Source: Variovorax paradoxus (GTDB lineage Bacteria > Pseudomonadota > Gammaproteobacteria > Burkholderiales > Burkholderiaceae_C). From it: a stretch of 37,115 nucleotides of DNA. Both the position numbers and the translations under genes were made by a program. Numbering within the stretch: the first letter of the stretch is position 1; each line of letters starts with the position of its first letter. Shown here in pieces: positions 7,592-15,602 of the stretch. A model generated the notes under the pieces. It was given only the letters and a program-made list of their open reading frames with translations, did no database searches and was not told the origin of the DNA. The stretch spans positions 1 through 37,115 of the forward strand of contig NZ_JAGGNV010000044.1 of the NCBI RefSeq assembly GCF_018614955.1, given 5' to 3'.

Positions 7592-9652
7592 ATGCCAAGC
7601 CGATCGAACGGCCTCGCGGCCGAAATGGAGACCGTGCGCACACTGGCGCTCGTCGGGGCCTCGGCCTCGGGCAAGACCACCCTGGCCGAGGCCTTGCTGC
7701 ACAAGGCAAGCGCCATCGGCGCGACGGGCAGCGTCGAACGGGGCAGCACCGTCAGCGACCACGATCCGATCGAGCGGCGCATGCAGCATTCGCTCAACGC
7801 GTCGGTGATGCACCTCACGCATGCCGGCACGCGCATCCACTTCATCGACACGCCCGGCGGCCCCGATTTCCTCGGTCAGAGCCTGCCGGCGCTGGAGGCG
7901 GTCGAAACGGCGGCGGTGGTCATCAATGCCGCCACCGGCATCGAGCCGATGGCCGTGCGCATGATGGAGTACGCGGCCTCGCGCCACCTCGCCCGCATGA
8001 TCATCGTCAACAAGATCGACTCGCAGGGCGTCTCGCTGGCGGGCCTGCTGGCCGACATCCAGGCCACCTTCGGCCGCGAATGCCTGCCGCTGAACCTGCC
8101 CGACGGGGTCGGCAAGCAGGTGGTGGACTGCTTCTTCAACCGCTTCGGGCAGTCCGACTTCGGCCCCGTCGAAGCGGCGCATCGCGCGCTGGTCGAGCAG
8201 GTGGTCGAGGTCGATGCGGCCTTCGTCGACCGCTATCTCGAAGAGGGCGACGTGGATCCGGCCGAGCTGCACGCGCCGCTCGAGCAGGCGCTGCGCGAAG
8301 GCCACCTGATCCCGGTGTGCTTCGTCTCGTCGCGCAGCGGCGCCGGCGTGGCCGAGCTGCTGGACGTGATCGTCAAGCTCCTGCCCGACCCGACCGAGGC
8401 CAACCCGCCGGACTTCATCGTCGGCGAGGGTGCCGATGCCAAGCCCATGGAGGCCAGGCCCGACCCGTCGCTGCACGTGCTGGCGCACGTGTTCAAGGTC
8501 ACGGTCGACCCCTATGTCGGCAAGATGGGCATCTTCCGCGTGCACCAGGGCACGCTCACGCGCGACAGCCAGCTCTACATCGGCGACGGGCGCAAGCCCT
8601 TCAAGGTGGGCCACCTGTTCATGCTGCAGGGCAAGGACCATGTGGAGGTGTCGCGCGTGCTGCCGGGCGACATCGCGGCCGTGGCCAAGGTCGACGAGAT
8701 CCATTTCGACGCCGTGCTGCACGACGCGGCCGAGGACGACCGGGTCCATCTCGCGCCGCTGGAATTCCCGATTCCCGTTCACGGGCTGGCGATCGAGCCC
8801 AAGCGGCACGGCGACGAGCAGCGCATGTGGGAGATCCTCGGCAAGCTGGTCGACGAGGATCCCTGCCTGCGGCTGGAGCATGTGGTGGTCACCAACGAAA
8901 CCATCGTCTACGGCCTCGGCGAGCTGCACCTGCGCGTGCTGCTCGAGCGGCTGCGCGAGGTCTACCGCTTCGAGGTCAACACGCGGCCGCCGCGCATCGC
9001 CTACCGCGAGACCGTGACGGTGCCGGCCGAGGGCCACCACCGCCACAAGAAGCAGACCGGCGGCGCCGGCCAGTTCGGCGAGGTGTTCCTGCGCATCGAG
9101 CCGCTGCCGCGCGGTTCCGGCTTCGAGTTTGCCGACGAGGTGCGGGGCGGAACCATTCCGAGCCAGTTCATCCCGGCGGTCGAGAAGGGCGTGCGCGAGG
9201 TGCTGGAACGCGGCGCGATCGCCGGCTACCCGGTGGTCGACGTGCGCGTGGTGGTCTACGACGGCAAGCACCACAGCGTCGACAGCAAGGACATCGCCTT
9301 CGCCACCGCCGGCCGCAAGGCCTTCATCGCGGCCATCCAGGCGGCGCGCGCGATCGTGCTGGAGCCGGTGGTGCAGATCGACATCGCCGCGCCGGACACG
9401 GCGATCGGCGACGTCACGGGCGACCTGTCGGGGCGGCGCGGCCTGGTCACGGGCACCTCCAACGGCTCGGCGGGTACGGTGCTGATCCGGGGGCAGGTGC
9501 CGCTGTCGGAGCTGTCAGGCTATCAGTCGCGGCTCAACGCGCTGACCAGCGGGCAGGGGCGCTACACCATCGAGCTCTCGCACTACGATGCGGTGCCGCC
9601 GGCGCTGCAGCAGACGCTGATGGGGCAGCACCGGGTGCGCGACGAGGAGTGA
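7592..9652 (+). CDS. EF-G-like translational GTPase, paralogue type (EF-G2-like)
   Basis: A 686-aa five-domain EF-G-type protein. G1 is at 22-29 (GASASGKT), G3 at 86-90 (DTPGG) and G4 at 140-143 (NKID). The C-terminal half shows the EF-G domain IV/V sequences KQTGGAGQFGEV, VEKGVREVLERG and PVVDVRV. Canonical EF-G has DTPGHVDF with a catalytic His; here the residue is Gly90. The switch I region also departs from the canonical GITI sequence. These features place it with the EF-G2-like paralogues rather than the housekeeping translocase, which is normally encoded in the rpsL-rpsG-fusA-tuf operon. Mycobacterial EF-G2 is reported to bind nucleotide without ribosome-dependent GTPase activity. The ATG at 7592 follows GAAGGAG at 8-base spacing, so longer upstream frames are rejected. 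Confidence 0.85.
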   Translation: MPSRSNGLAAEMETVRTLALVGASASGKTTLAEALLHKASAIGATGSVERGSTVSDHDPIERRMQHSLNASVMHLTHAGTRIHFIDTPGGPDFLGQSLPALEAVETAAVVINAATGIEPMAVRMMEYAASRHLARMIIVNKIDSQGVSLAGLLADIQATFGRECLPLNLPDGVGKQVVDCFFNRFGQSDFGPVEAAHRALVEQVVEVDAAFVDRYLEEGDVDPAELHAPLEQALREGHLIPVCFVSSRSGAGVAELLDVIVKLLPDPTEANPPDFIVGEGADAKPMEARPDPSLHVLAHVFKVTVDPYVGKMGIFRVHQGTLTRDSQLYIGDGRKPFKVGHLFMLQGKDHVEVSRVLPGDIAAVAKVDEIHFDAVLHDAAEDDRVHLAPLEFPIPVHGLAIEPKRHGDEQRMWEILGKLVDEDPCLRLEHVVVTNETIVYGLGELHLRVLLERLREVYRFEVNTRPPRIAYRETVTVPAEGHHRHKKQTGGAGQFGEVFLRIEPLPRGSGFEFADEVRGGTIPSQFIPAVEKGVREVLERGAIAGYPVVDVRVVVYDGKHHSVDSKDIAFATAGRKAFIAAIQAARAIVLEPVVQIDIAAPDTAIGDVTGDLSGRRGLVTGTSNGSAGTVLIRGQVPLSELSGYQSRLNALTSGQGRYTIELSHYDAVPPALQQTLMGQHRVRDEE

Positions 9653-9672
9653 GGCGGGATCGTCTCCCGCGC

Positions 9673-11205
9673 TCAAACAGCGGCCTGGCCCCCGGTTGCG
9701 GCGGACGGCATCGCGGCGTCGGAGATCGGCGGGTGCGTCACGATCGACTTCAGTTCGGGCACAGGCTTCGCGAGGCGAGCCAGATCCGGCTGCGGCCGCT
9801 GCGTCTCGGGCATGCGCGCGAACGCGGCTTCCATCGCATGCGCCATCGACAGCAGTTCGGCATCGCCGCGGAAGCGGCCGATGAGCTGGAGGCCGAAGGG
9901 CATGCCGCCCGCGTCCACGCCGCAGGGCAGCGCGAGCGCCGGGTTGGTGGCCAGCGTGACCACGTAGGTCAGGCCCAGCCAGTGGTAGTAGTTGCGGAGC
10001 TTCTGGCCGTTGATCTGGTCGAGGTAGGGCAGCGTCCAGGCGAAGGGCGACACCGGCGTGGTCGGCGACAGGATGAGATCGAAGTCCTCGTAGAGCGCCT
10101 GGAACGATCGGAAGATGCGCGTCTGCTCCAGGTGCGCCCAGGTGGCGTCCGCCATCGTCATGTTCGCGCCCATTTCGTAGTTGGCCCGCACGTTGGGTCC
10201 GAGCGAGGCCGGGTCGGTCTCGTAGGCCTCGCGGAATGCCGCGACGAAGCTCGCGGCACGGACCACGTCGAAGCAGCGGTCCGCTTCGCCCATGTCGGGC
10301 CGCACCTCGTCGACGCTTCGGAACAGGTGGCGGATCGTTGCGATGCGCTGGCGGAACAGCGCGCGTATGCCGTCGTCGACCGGGCAGACGCCGAAGTCTT
10401 CGGTGTAGCCGACGCGCAGCGAAGCGAGGTCTGCAGGCGCGAGCTGCGTGAACGCGCGGCCATCCACTGCGTAGGTGAGCGGGTCGCACGCATGCTGGCC
10501 GACCGAGGCGCCGAACTGCAGGCAGGTGTCGGCCACGGTGCGGCCCATCGGTCCGATCACCGAGATCGGCGTCCAGCCGAGTTGCCGGCGCTCCACCGGC
10601 ACCAGGCCCGGCGAGGGGCGGAAGCCGACCACGCCGCACAGTGCCGCGGGAATGCGCAGCGATCCGCCGGTGTCGGAGCCCGTGGCGACCGGCAGCATGC
10701 CGGTGGCGAGCGCAGCGGCCGAGCCGCCGGAGGAACCGCCGGCGTTGCGCATCGGGTCGAAGGGATTGCCGGTGGCGCCCCAGACCGAATTGCGCGTGTT
10801 GGCGCCGGCGCCCATCTCCGGCACGTTGGTCTTGCCGACCACGATGGCACCCGCGGCGCGCAGGCGCGCGACGAGCGCGTGGTCGCGCGCGGGCACCTGG
10901 CCTCGGAAGCGCGGCGAGCCGTAGGTGGTCAGCAGGCCGGCGGTGTCTTCCAGGTCCTTGATGCCGATGGGCAGGCCGTGCAGGCTGCCCAGCGCTTCGC
11001 CGCGCAGCACCTGCGCCTCGGCGCGCCGGGCTTCTTCGCGCGCGCGCTCGAAGCAGGTGGCGGTGAGCGCGTTGACGGCCGGGTTCAGCGCCTCGATGCG
11101 CGCGATGCTGGCCTCCAGCACCTCGACGGGCGAGACCTCGCGGCTGCCGATCATGCGGCGCAATTCGACGGCGGACTGGTCTGCAAGGGTGTGGCTGGAT
11201 GGCAT
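9673..11205 (-). CDS. amidase (amidase signature family)
   Basis: A 510-aa cytoplasmic hydrolase. The Ser-cisSer-Lys triad is complete: Lys83 in GIKDLEDTAG, Ser158 in AGGSSGGSAAAL and Ser182 in GSDTGGSLRIPA. The rest of the signature block (VGKTNVPEMGAGANTRN) is intact. The family cleaves C-N bonds of amides to acid plus ammonia; substrate cannot be read from sequence. It is the last gene of a leftward cluster, 23 bases after the Bug receptor gene, so a role in releasing the carboxylate or amino acid that the neighbours import and oxidise is a reasonable inference. The ATG at 11205 (MPSSHTLADQ) starts right at the usual family N-terminus; the open frame upstream runs antisense-free through the receptor gene in another frame and is not coding. 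Confidence 0.9.
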   Translation of the reverse strand: MPSSHTLADQSAVELRRMIGSREVSPVEVLEASIARIEALNPAVNALTATCFERAREEARRAEAQVLRGEALGSLHGLPIGIKDLEDTAGLLTTYGSPRFRGQVPARDHALVARLRAAGAIVVGKTNVPEMGAGANTRNSVWGATGNPFDPMRNAGGSSGGSAAALATGMLPVATGSDTGGSLRIPAALCGVVGFRPSPGLVPVERRQLGWTPISVIGPMGRTVADTCLQFGASVGQHACDPLTYAVDGRAFTQLAPADLASLRVGYTEDFGVCPVDDGIRALFRQRIATIRHLFRSVDEVRPDMGEADRCFDVVRAASFVAAFREAYETDPASLGPNVRANYEMGANMTMADATWAHLEQTRIFRSFQALYEDFDLILSPTTPVSPFAWTLPYLDQINGQKLRNYYHWLGLTYVVTLATNPALALPCGVDAGGMPFGLQLIGRFRGDAELLSMAHAMEAAFARMPETQRPQPDLARLAKPVPELKSIVTHPPISDAAMPSAATGGQAAV

Positions 11206-11228
11206 GGATGTGCGAGGCCCAGAAAAGG

Positions 11229-12212
11229 TCAGTCGGGTTTGATATTCGATTGTTCCGCGATCTTGCGCAGGCGGGCAATGTCCTTGCCGACCATGCCGCT
11301 CCAGTCCTTGATGGGCGCATAGGCGGGCTCGAAGCCCACGCCCTTGAGCTTGTCGCGCAGTTCGGCATCGTCCATGGCGGCGGCCAGGGCCTGCTCGAGC
11401 TTCTGCTTGACTTCGGGCGGCAAGCCGCGGGGCGCGACCAGCACGATCCAGGAGCTCATCTGGTAGCCGGCGTAGCCGCTCTCGGCCACGGTCGGCACAT
11501 CGGGCAGCAGTGCCGAGCGCGTGGCGGTGGTGACCGCCAGCGGCTTGATCTTTCCGGTCTTGATGTGCGGCACCGCGGCCACCACGCTGTCGAAGGCCAG
11601 CGGAATCTGGCCGCCGACCAGGTCGGTCATCGCCGGCGCGCTGCCGCGGTAGGGCACGTGCGTCATCTTGACGCCTGCCGCCGCCTTGAACATCTCGCCG
11701 GAGAAGTGGGACACGGTGCCGTTGCCGAAGGAGCCGTACATGTACTTGTCGGGCGCGGCCTTGGCCGCTGCAACGAGTTGTTGCACGCTGTTCTCTTGCA
11801 CCGACGGGTGGGCGACCAGGATCAGGGCCATGTTGGCCACCATGCCAACGGGCTCGAAAGCCTTGACCGGGTCGTAGGACAGCTTGGGCTGAATGGCCGG
11901 ATTGAGGGTGTAGGTGGAGTTGGAGCTCAAGAGCAGCGTGTAGCCGTCGGGCTTGGCATTGGCCACGAACTGCGCGCCGATGGCGGTGCCCGCGCCGGGC
12001 TTGTTGTCGACGATCACCGGCTGCCCGAGCCGGGCTTCGAGCTGCCGCGCCAGCAGGCGGCCCATTACGTCGCCCGCACCGCCCGGCGGAAAGGGCACGA
12101 CGATCTGCACCGGTTTTTCCGGATAGCCGGCGGCCTGGGCGGGCAGCACGGCCGCGAAGGATGCGCAGGCCCATGCTGCAGCATGAAGAAGGGTGCTGGT
12201 GCGGAGTTGCAT
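11229..12212 (-). CDS. Bug-family tripartite tricarboxylate transporter receptor (TctC-like)
   Basis: A 327-aa periplasmic solute-binding protein. A signal peptide occupies residues 1 to about 27, with AQA before the likely cleavage site. The mature start GYPEKPVQIVVPFPPGGAGDVMGR is the classic Bug signature, followed by ARQLEARLGQPVIVDNKPGAG and DGYTLLL. The family binds carboxylates and related small organic compounds and is greatly expanded in Burkholderiales, usually without a dedicated TctAB permease nearby; none is seen here. GGACTTTC-type ribosome site precedes the ATG at 12212. A 22-bp palindrome lies 26 bases upstream, almost identical to one before the dehydrogenase gene, which suggests this gene has its own regulated promoter as well as possible read-through. 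Confidence 0.93.
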   Translation of the reverse strand: MQLRTSTLLHAAAWACASFAAVLPAQAAGYPEKPVQIVVPFPPGGAGDVMGRLLARQLEARLGQPVIVDNKPGAGTAIGAQFVANAKPDGYTLLLSSNSTYTLNPAIQPKLSYDPVKAFEPVGMVANMALILVAHPSVQENSVQQLVAAAKAAPDKYMYGSFGNGTVSHFSGEMFKAAAGVKMTHVPYRGSAPAMTDLVGGQIPLAFDSVVAAVPHIKTGKIKPLAVTTATRSALLPDVPTVAESGYAGYQMSSWIVLVAPRGLPPEVKQKLEQALAAAMDDAELRDKLKGVGFEPAYAPIKDWSGMVGKDIARLRKIAEQSNIKPD

Positions 12213-12237
12213 GAAAGTCCTTTCGGTGATGGTCAAG

Positions 12238-12259
12238 GAATTCTCTTTAACGAGAATTC
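12238..12259. promoter_or_regulatory. palindromic operator copy 1, before the Bug receptor gene
   Basis: Perfect 8-base arms GAATTCTC and GAGAATTC are separated by TTTAAC, whose central TTAA is also symmetric. The site is 26 bases upstream of the receptor start. It matches copy 2 at 13469-13490 in 18 of 22 positions or better, including both complete inner arms. Repetition at two promoters of one cluster makes chance unlikely. The nearby XRE-cupin protein is the obvious candidate binder. Confidence 0.75.
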
Positions 12260-12324
12260 TCATATCCGAGTAAAACCGAAAACGTGCATGAATCGTGCCA
12301 GTAGAAGCCCCACTGGCGCCGAAG

Positions 12325-13461
12325 TCAACGCAGGCGCCCCGGCCGGAACGCGAGGGGATCCACGCCGTGGGCGAGCAGCTGCGCCGGCGGTGCCTCGTGA
12401 TGCAGCAGGGCCGCAGCCAGCTCCGAAGCGCCTGCGGCCGTCTGGATGCCGTAGCCGCCCTGGCCGGCAAGCCAGAAGAAGCCTTCGCGGCCTTCGTCCC
12501 AGCCGAGCACGAAGTCGCCGTCGGCCACGAAGGAACGCAGGCCCGCCCACGCATGGCTCGGGCGGCGGATCGAGAGCGTGGTGGCGTTCTCGATGTGGTG
12601 AATGCCGAGGGCCACGTCCAGTTCCTCGGGCACCACGTCGTGCGGCGCGACCGGTTCGGCATTGGCAGGGGAGCCCAGCAGCTGGCCGGCGTCCGGCTTG
12701 AAGTAGAAGCTTTCGTCGATGCCGACGACCGCCGGCCACGCCGCGCAGTCAAGGCCCTCGGGCGCGGCGAAGGTGAAGGCGCTGCGCCGCCGCGGTTCGA
12801 GCCCGACGCGCGCGGCCTTGCACAGGTCCGCGATCTGGTCGGCCCATGCGCCGGCGGCGTTGACCAGGGTGCGCGCCTGCACCTGCTGGCCATCGGCCAG
12901 GCTCAGCTGCCAGAAGCCTTCGGTACGCACCGCCGCCACGAGCTCCGCGTCGCAGCGCAGCGTGCCGCCGCGCGCTCGCATGCCCTTGAGGTAGCCCTGA
13001 TGGAGTGCATGGACGTCGATGTCCTGTGCATCCTGCTCGAAGATGGCCGCATGCACGCGGTCGGCGCGCAGCACCGGCACCATGGAAACGGCCTCCTCGC
13101 CGGTGACGAGGCGGACGTTCGCGTTGCGCGACAGCGCCTCGAAAGTCGCCTGCAGTTCCTGCGACTGGGTCTCGCTGGCGATGTAGAGCGCGCCGCGCGG
13201 GGTGAGCAGCGGATGCGCGGTGAAGCCTTCGGGCGGTTGCTCGTAGAACGCGCGGCTCGCACGCGTCAGCGCCCGGATGGCCGGCGTGCCATAGCTTTCC
13301 ATGAACATCGCGGCGGAGCGGCCGGTCGAGTGATAGCCGGGCTGGGACTCGCGCTCCAGCACGATCACGCGCGCGCGCCGTGCCAGCTGGAAGGCGAGCG
13401 ATGCGCCGGCGATGCCGGCGCCGATCACGGCGAAGTCGAAGGTAGGCGATGGTGTGCTCAT
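12325..13461 (-). CDS. FAD-dependent D-amino-acid dehydrogenase, DauA (D-arginine dehydrogenase)-like
   Basis: A 378-aa DAO-family flavoprotein. The FAD-binding GAGIAGAS is at 14-21, followed by VLERESQPGYHSTGRSAA at 34-51. From memory, the sequence aligns closely along its full length with Pseudomonas DauA, including DIDVHALHQGYL, LVNAAGAWAD, DESFYFKPDAGQLLGSPANAEP and WAGLRSFVADGD. The catalytic-loop Tyr (Y57, DauA Y53) and the second active-site Tyr in DESFYFKP are kept. DauA His48 is Met52 here, and the substrate-specificity Glu87 corresponds to Ala (HPLLTPRGALYI versus HPLLSPRPEMVV). This argues against D-arginine as main substrate; a neutral D-amino acid or another amine is more likely. 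The gene leads a dehydrogenase-receptor-amidase cluster and is divergent from its likely regulator. Confidence 0.87.
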   Translation of the reverse strand: MSTPSPTFDFAVIGAGIAGASLAFQLARRARVIVLERESQPGYHSTGRSAAMFMESYGTPAIRALTRASRAFYEQPPEGFTAHPLLTPRGALYIASETQSQELQATFEALSRNANVRLVTGEEAVSMVPVLRADRVHAAIFEQDAQDIDVHALHQGYLKGMRARGGTLRCDAELVAAVRTEGFWQLSLADGQQVQARTLVNAAGAWADQIADLCKAARVGLEPRRRSAFTFAAPEGLDCAAWPAVVGIDESFYFKPDAGQLLGSPANAEPVAPHDVVPEELDVALGIHHIENATTLSIRRPSHAWAGLRSFVADGDFVLGWDEGREGFFWLAGQGGYGIQTAAGASELAAALLHHEAPPAQLLAHGVDPLAFRPGRLR

Positions 13462-13468
13462 GGCAGCT

Positions 13469-13490
13469 GAATTCTCATTTACGAGAATTA
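13469..13490. promoter_or_regulatory. palindromic operator copy 2, between the DauA-like gene and its regulator
   Basis: GAATTCTC and GAGAATTA arms flank ATTTAC, 8 bases before the dehydrogenase start and inside the 76-base gap shared with the divergent regulator. Only the last base of the right arm breaks symmetry. Binding here could control both directions, giving autoregulation. The orientation (ATTCTC then GAGAAT) is opposite to a Fur box, so iron control is not proposed. Confidence 0.75.
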
Positions 13491-13537
13491 TCGTTCTGGG
13501 GCACGTGTACGGTCAAGCCGCACCCCCTTGCGCCATA

Positions 13538-14215
13538 ATGCGCCGCCCCATGGTCCGTACATTGCGTCCTCCGCCCACGCCGCCCGCAAAGAAACCGCGC
13601 CGCACCCGATCGGCCGCCGCGCCCGTCGAATCGATAGGACGCGACGTCATGGGCGAGCGGCTGCGCTCGATCCGCAAGGCCGGCAAGCTCACGCTGAAGG
13701 AGCTGTCCGTTCGTTCGGGCGTTGCCTTGTCCACGCTGTCGAAGATGGAGCTCGGGCAGATCTCCATCAGCTACGAGAAATTCGCCGCCGTCGCGCGGGC
13801 GCTGAACGTCGATATTTCGCGCCTGTTCGATCCGGCCGCGCGCCGCGCGGGCAAGGCGGCGCCGACCTTCGTTCACTCGGCGCTCGACAGTGCCCCGAGC
13901 TATGCCAGCGACCAGTACGAATACCGGATGCTGTGCACCGATCATCCCGCGAAGATCATGGAGCCGATGCACGGCCGCATCCTGGCGCGCCACGAAAGCG
14001 AGTTCGCCGACTTCATCCGGCATCCCGGCCAGGAGTTCTGCATGGTCTTGTCCGGCACCGTGCGCATCCGCTTCGAGACCGGGGAGTCGGTGCTGGTGCG
14101 GCGCAACGAGTCGGTCTACTTCGACAGCAGCGTGGGGCATGTCTACCTCTCGGTCGGGAAGGCGCAGGCGCAGGTGGTGGTGGTCATGTCCGGGTCTGCG
14201 GCCCGCAGCCCATAG
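13538..14215 (+). CDS. XRE-family transcriptional regulator with C-terminal cupin domain
   Basis: A 225-aa two-domain regulator. After a basic, proline-rich N-terminal tail (PPAKKPRRTR), an HTH_3 domain covers about 39-95: MGERLRSIRKAGKLTLKEL, then SGVALSTLSKMELGQ as the recognition helix-turn-helix. A cupin_2 beta-barrel covers about 150-225 (HPGQEFCMVLSGTVRIRF, then VYFDSSVGHVYLSVG). Such XRE-cupin proteins commonly sense small amines, amino acids or carboxylates and control the adjacent catabolic genes. It is divergent from the DauA-like gene, with palindrome copy 2 in between. Start is uncertain: ATGs at 13538 and 13550 are both possible and neither has a clear ribosome site. Confidence 0.9.
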   Translation: MRRPMVRTLRPPPTPPAKKPRRTRSAAAPVESIGRDVMGERLRSIRKAGKLTLKELSVRSGVALSTLSKMELGQISISYEKFAAVARALNVDISRLFDPAARRAGKAAPTFVHSALDSAPSYASDQYEYRMLCTDHPAKIMEPMHGRILARHESEFADFIRHPGQEFCMVLSGTVRIRFETGESVLVRRNESVYFDSSVGHVYLSVGKAQAQVVVVMSGSAARSP

Positions 14216-14262
14216 CGGCGCCCGCGCTCGCCTTGGCCGCTGCTTTTCGCTAACCTTGCGCG

Positions 14263-15177
14263 ATGAATACAGCACTCGCCTCGCAGCGCGCCGGCGTCGG
14301 CGTCGGCGTACCCATCGGGCCGCCGCCGCCCGCGCCCGATCTGCCGATCCCGCCAACGCCCGCGCAGCCACCGCCGCCGCCACCCGAGGGCGACCCGCCG
14401 GCGGTTGATCCGCCGATGACCGACCCGGGCGCGCCGCCGCCGGTGGCCGATCCGCCGCCCGGTGCGGCGGCGCTGGGGCGCCTGCATGCGCGCCGCCTGC
14501 GCGAGATCTACCGTTCGGCTGGCTGGCCTTGCTGCGACGCCATCGAGGTCGACCTGCTGGCGGCCGGCCTGCTGGAACGCGTGCGTTCGGCGCTGGGCCA
14601 CGAAACGCTGCGCGTCACCGATACCGGCATCGAACACATCGCGCGCGCGCTGCTCGTCAACCGCGCGGTGCTCTCCAAGCATGAGGCGCTGGTCGAGCAG
14701 GTCGCGCGCGAGATGACGCGCGCCGGCCGCGTGGCCTGGCGGGCCTTGAGCCTGCGGGCGCGGCTGCCGGCCGCGAACGAGGGCGACAAGCCGCGCTGGT
14801 GCATCGCGCGGCCAGACGTCTTCTCGATCCGCAACACCAGCGTCGAGGCCTATGCGCAGCCGATCGTGCACGAGGTGAAGGTCAACCGCGCCGACCTGCT
14901 GAGCGATCTGCGCAAGCCCGACAAGCGCGCCGCCTATCTCGACCTCGGCGGCGAGTGCTGGTACGCGCTGGGCTGCGACGCCAGGGGCCGGCCGGTCGGC
15001 GAGCCGGACGAGATCCCGGCCGAATGCGGCGTGCTGATCGCGCAGCAGGGCCGGCTGGTGGTGGCGCGCTCGGCCGTGCACCGCGCGCTGCCGCGCATGC
15101 CCTTCAGCCTCTGGATGGCGCTGGCCAAGGCCCAGCCGGTGCCGGGCTTCGACCACGAGTCGCAGGATCTGCTGTAG
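14263..15177 (+). CDS. uncharacterised protein: proline-rich tail, winged-helix-like and PD-(D/E)XK-like core
   Basis: A 304-aa protein I do not recognise by name. Residues 18-66 are a low-complexity tail dominated by Pro with Asp, Ala and Gly. Residues 76-130 (REIYRSAGWPCCDAIEVDLL, then LRVTDTGIEHIARAL) look like a winged-helix segment. The C-terminal core has RPDVFSIRN (D185), then PIVHEVKVNRADL (E204, K206) after a helical gap: the D-x-E-x-K order of the PD-(D/E)XK nuclease fold, resembling the MmcB-type DNA repair proteins. GGECWYALG fits the next core strand. A nuclease or DNA-binding role is therefore inferred, not shown. No signal peptide or membrane segment. It lies 12 bases before the VOC gene and may be co-transcribed with it. 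Confidence 0.75.
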   Translation: MNTALASQRAGVGVGVPIGPPPPAPDLPIPPTPAQPPPPPPEGDPPAVDPPMTDPGAPPPVADPPPGAAALGRLHARRLREIYRSAGWPCCDAIEVDLLAAGLLERVRSALGHETLRVTDTGIEHIARALLVNRAVLSKHEALVEQVAREMTRAGRVAWRALSLRARLPAANEGDKPRWCIARPDVFSIRNTSVEAYAQPIVHEVKVNRADLLSDLRKPDKRAAYLDLGGECWYALGCDARGRPVGEPDEIPAECGVLIAQQGRLVVARSAVHRALPRMPFSLWMALAKAQPVPGFDHESQDLL

Positions 15178-15189
15178 GGAACAAGCACC

Positions 15190-15597
15190 GTGAAGGAACC
15201 GCGTCCGGATTCGCCTTTCCATGCCATTCGAGCCATCGACTACTCGGTCATCTTCGTCCGCGACATGACAGCGATGCGCCGCTTCTATGAAGACGTCCTC
15301 CGCTTCAGCCTGACGCGGGAGCTGTCGCCGAACTGGATCGAGTATCGAGTCGGCGCCAACACCCTGGCATTGGCAACGCCCGGTCGAACTGCAACCGATG
15401 CGCCGACGCCGAAGGGCAGCGCCTCGCTTCAGCTGGCATTCAAGGTTTCCGCGCCAGATGTCGATCGGTGCGCGGCCGAACTCGTGCGGCAGGGCATCGA
15501 TCTTCTTTCTCCCCCGACCGATCAGCGCTTTGGCCATCGCACGCTTTTCTTTCGTGACCCCGATGGAAACCTGCTTGAGGTGTTTGCCGAGATATAG
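15190..15597 (+). CDS. VOC (glyoxalase/bleomycin-resistance) family protein
   Basis: A 135-aa single-domain VOC protein with the paired beta-alpha-beta-beta-beta modules: DYSVIFVRDMTAMRRFYEDV begins module one, and SLQLAFKVSAPDVDRCAAEL begins module two. The C-terminal FFRDPDGNLLEVFAEI gives the usual metal-ligand Glu. The first ligand position, usually His, is Tyr in IDYSVIF, so metal binding may be changed. The family covers dioxygenases, isomerases and resistance proteins; no substrate is claimed. The start is a GTG at 15190 with AGGGA about 10 bases upstream. It ends five bases before the convergent oxidase gene. Confidence 0.85.
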   Translation: MKEPRPDSPFHAIRAIDYSVIFVRDMTAMRRFYEDVLRFSLTRELSPNWIEYRVGANTLALATPGRTATDAPTPKGSASLQLAFKVSAPDVDRCAAELVRQGIDLLSPPTDQRFGHRTLFFRDPDGNLLEVFAEI

Positions 15598-15602
15598 ACG
15601 CC

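Noticed and set aside
8080..11322. Long rightward frame (1080 codons) through the EF-G-like gene and the amidase
   Set aside because: It runs out of frame through one real gene and antisense to another, with low-complexity Arg/Ala composition.
13469..13490. Fur box reading of the GAGAAT-type palindrome
   Set aside because: The half-sites are in the opposite order to a Fur box, and no iron gene is nearby; a dedicated XRE-cupin operator fits better.
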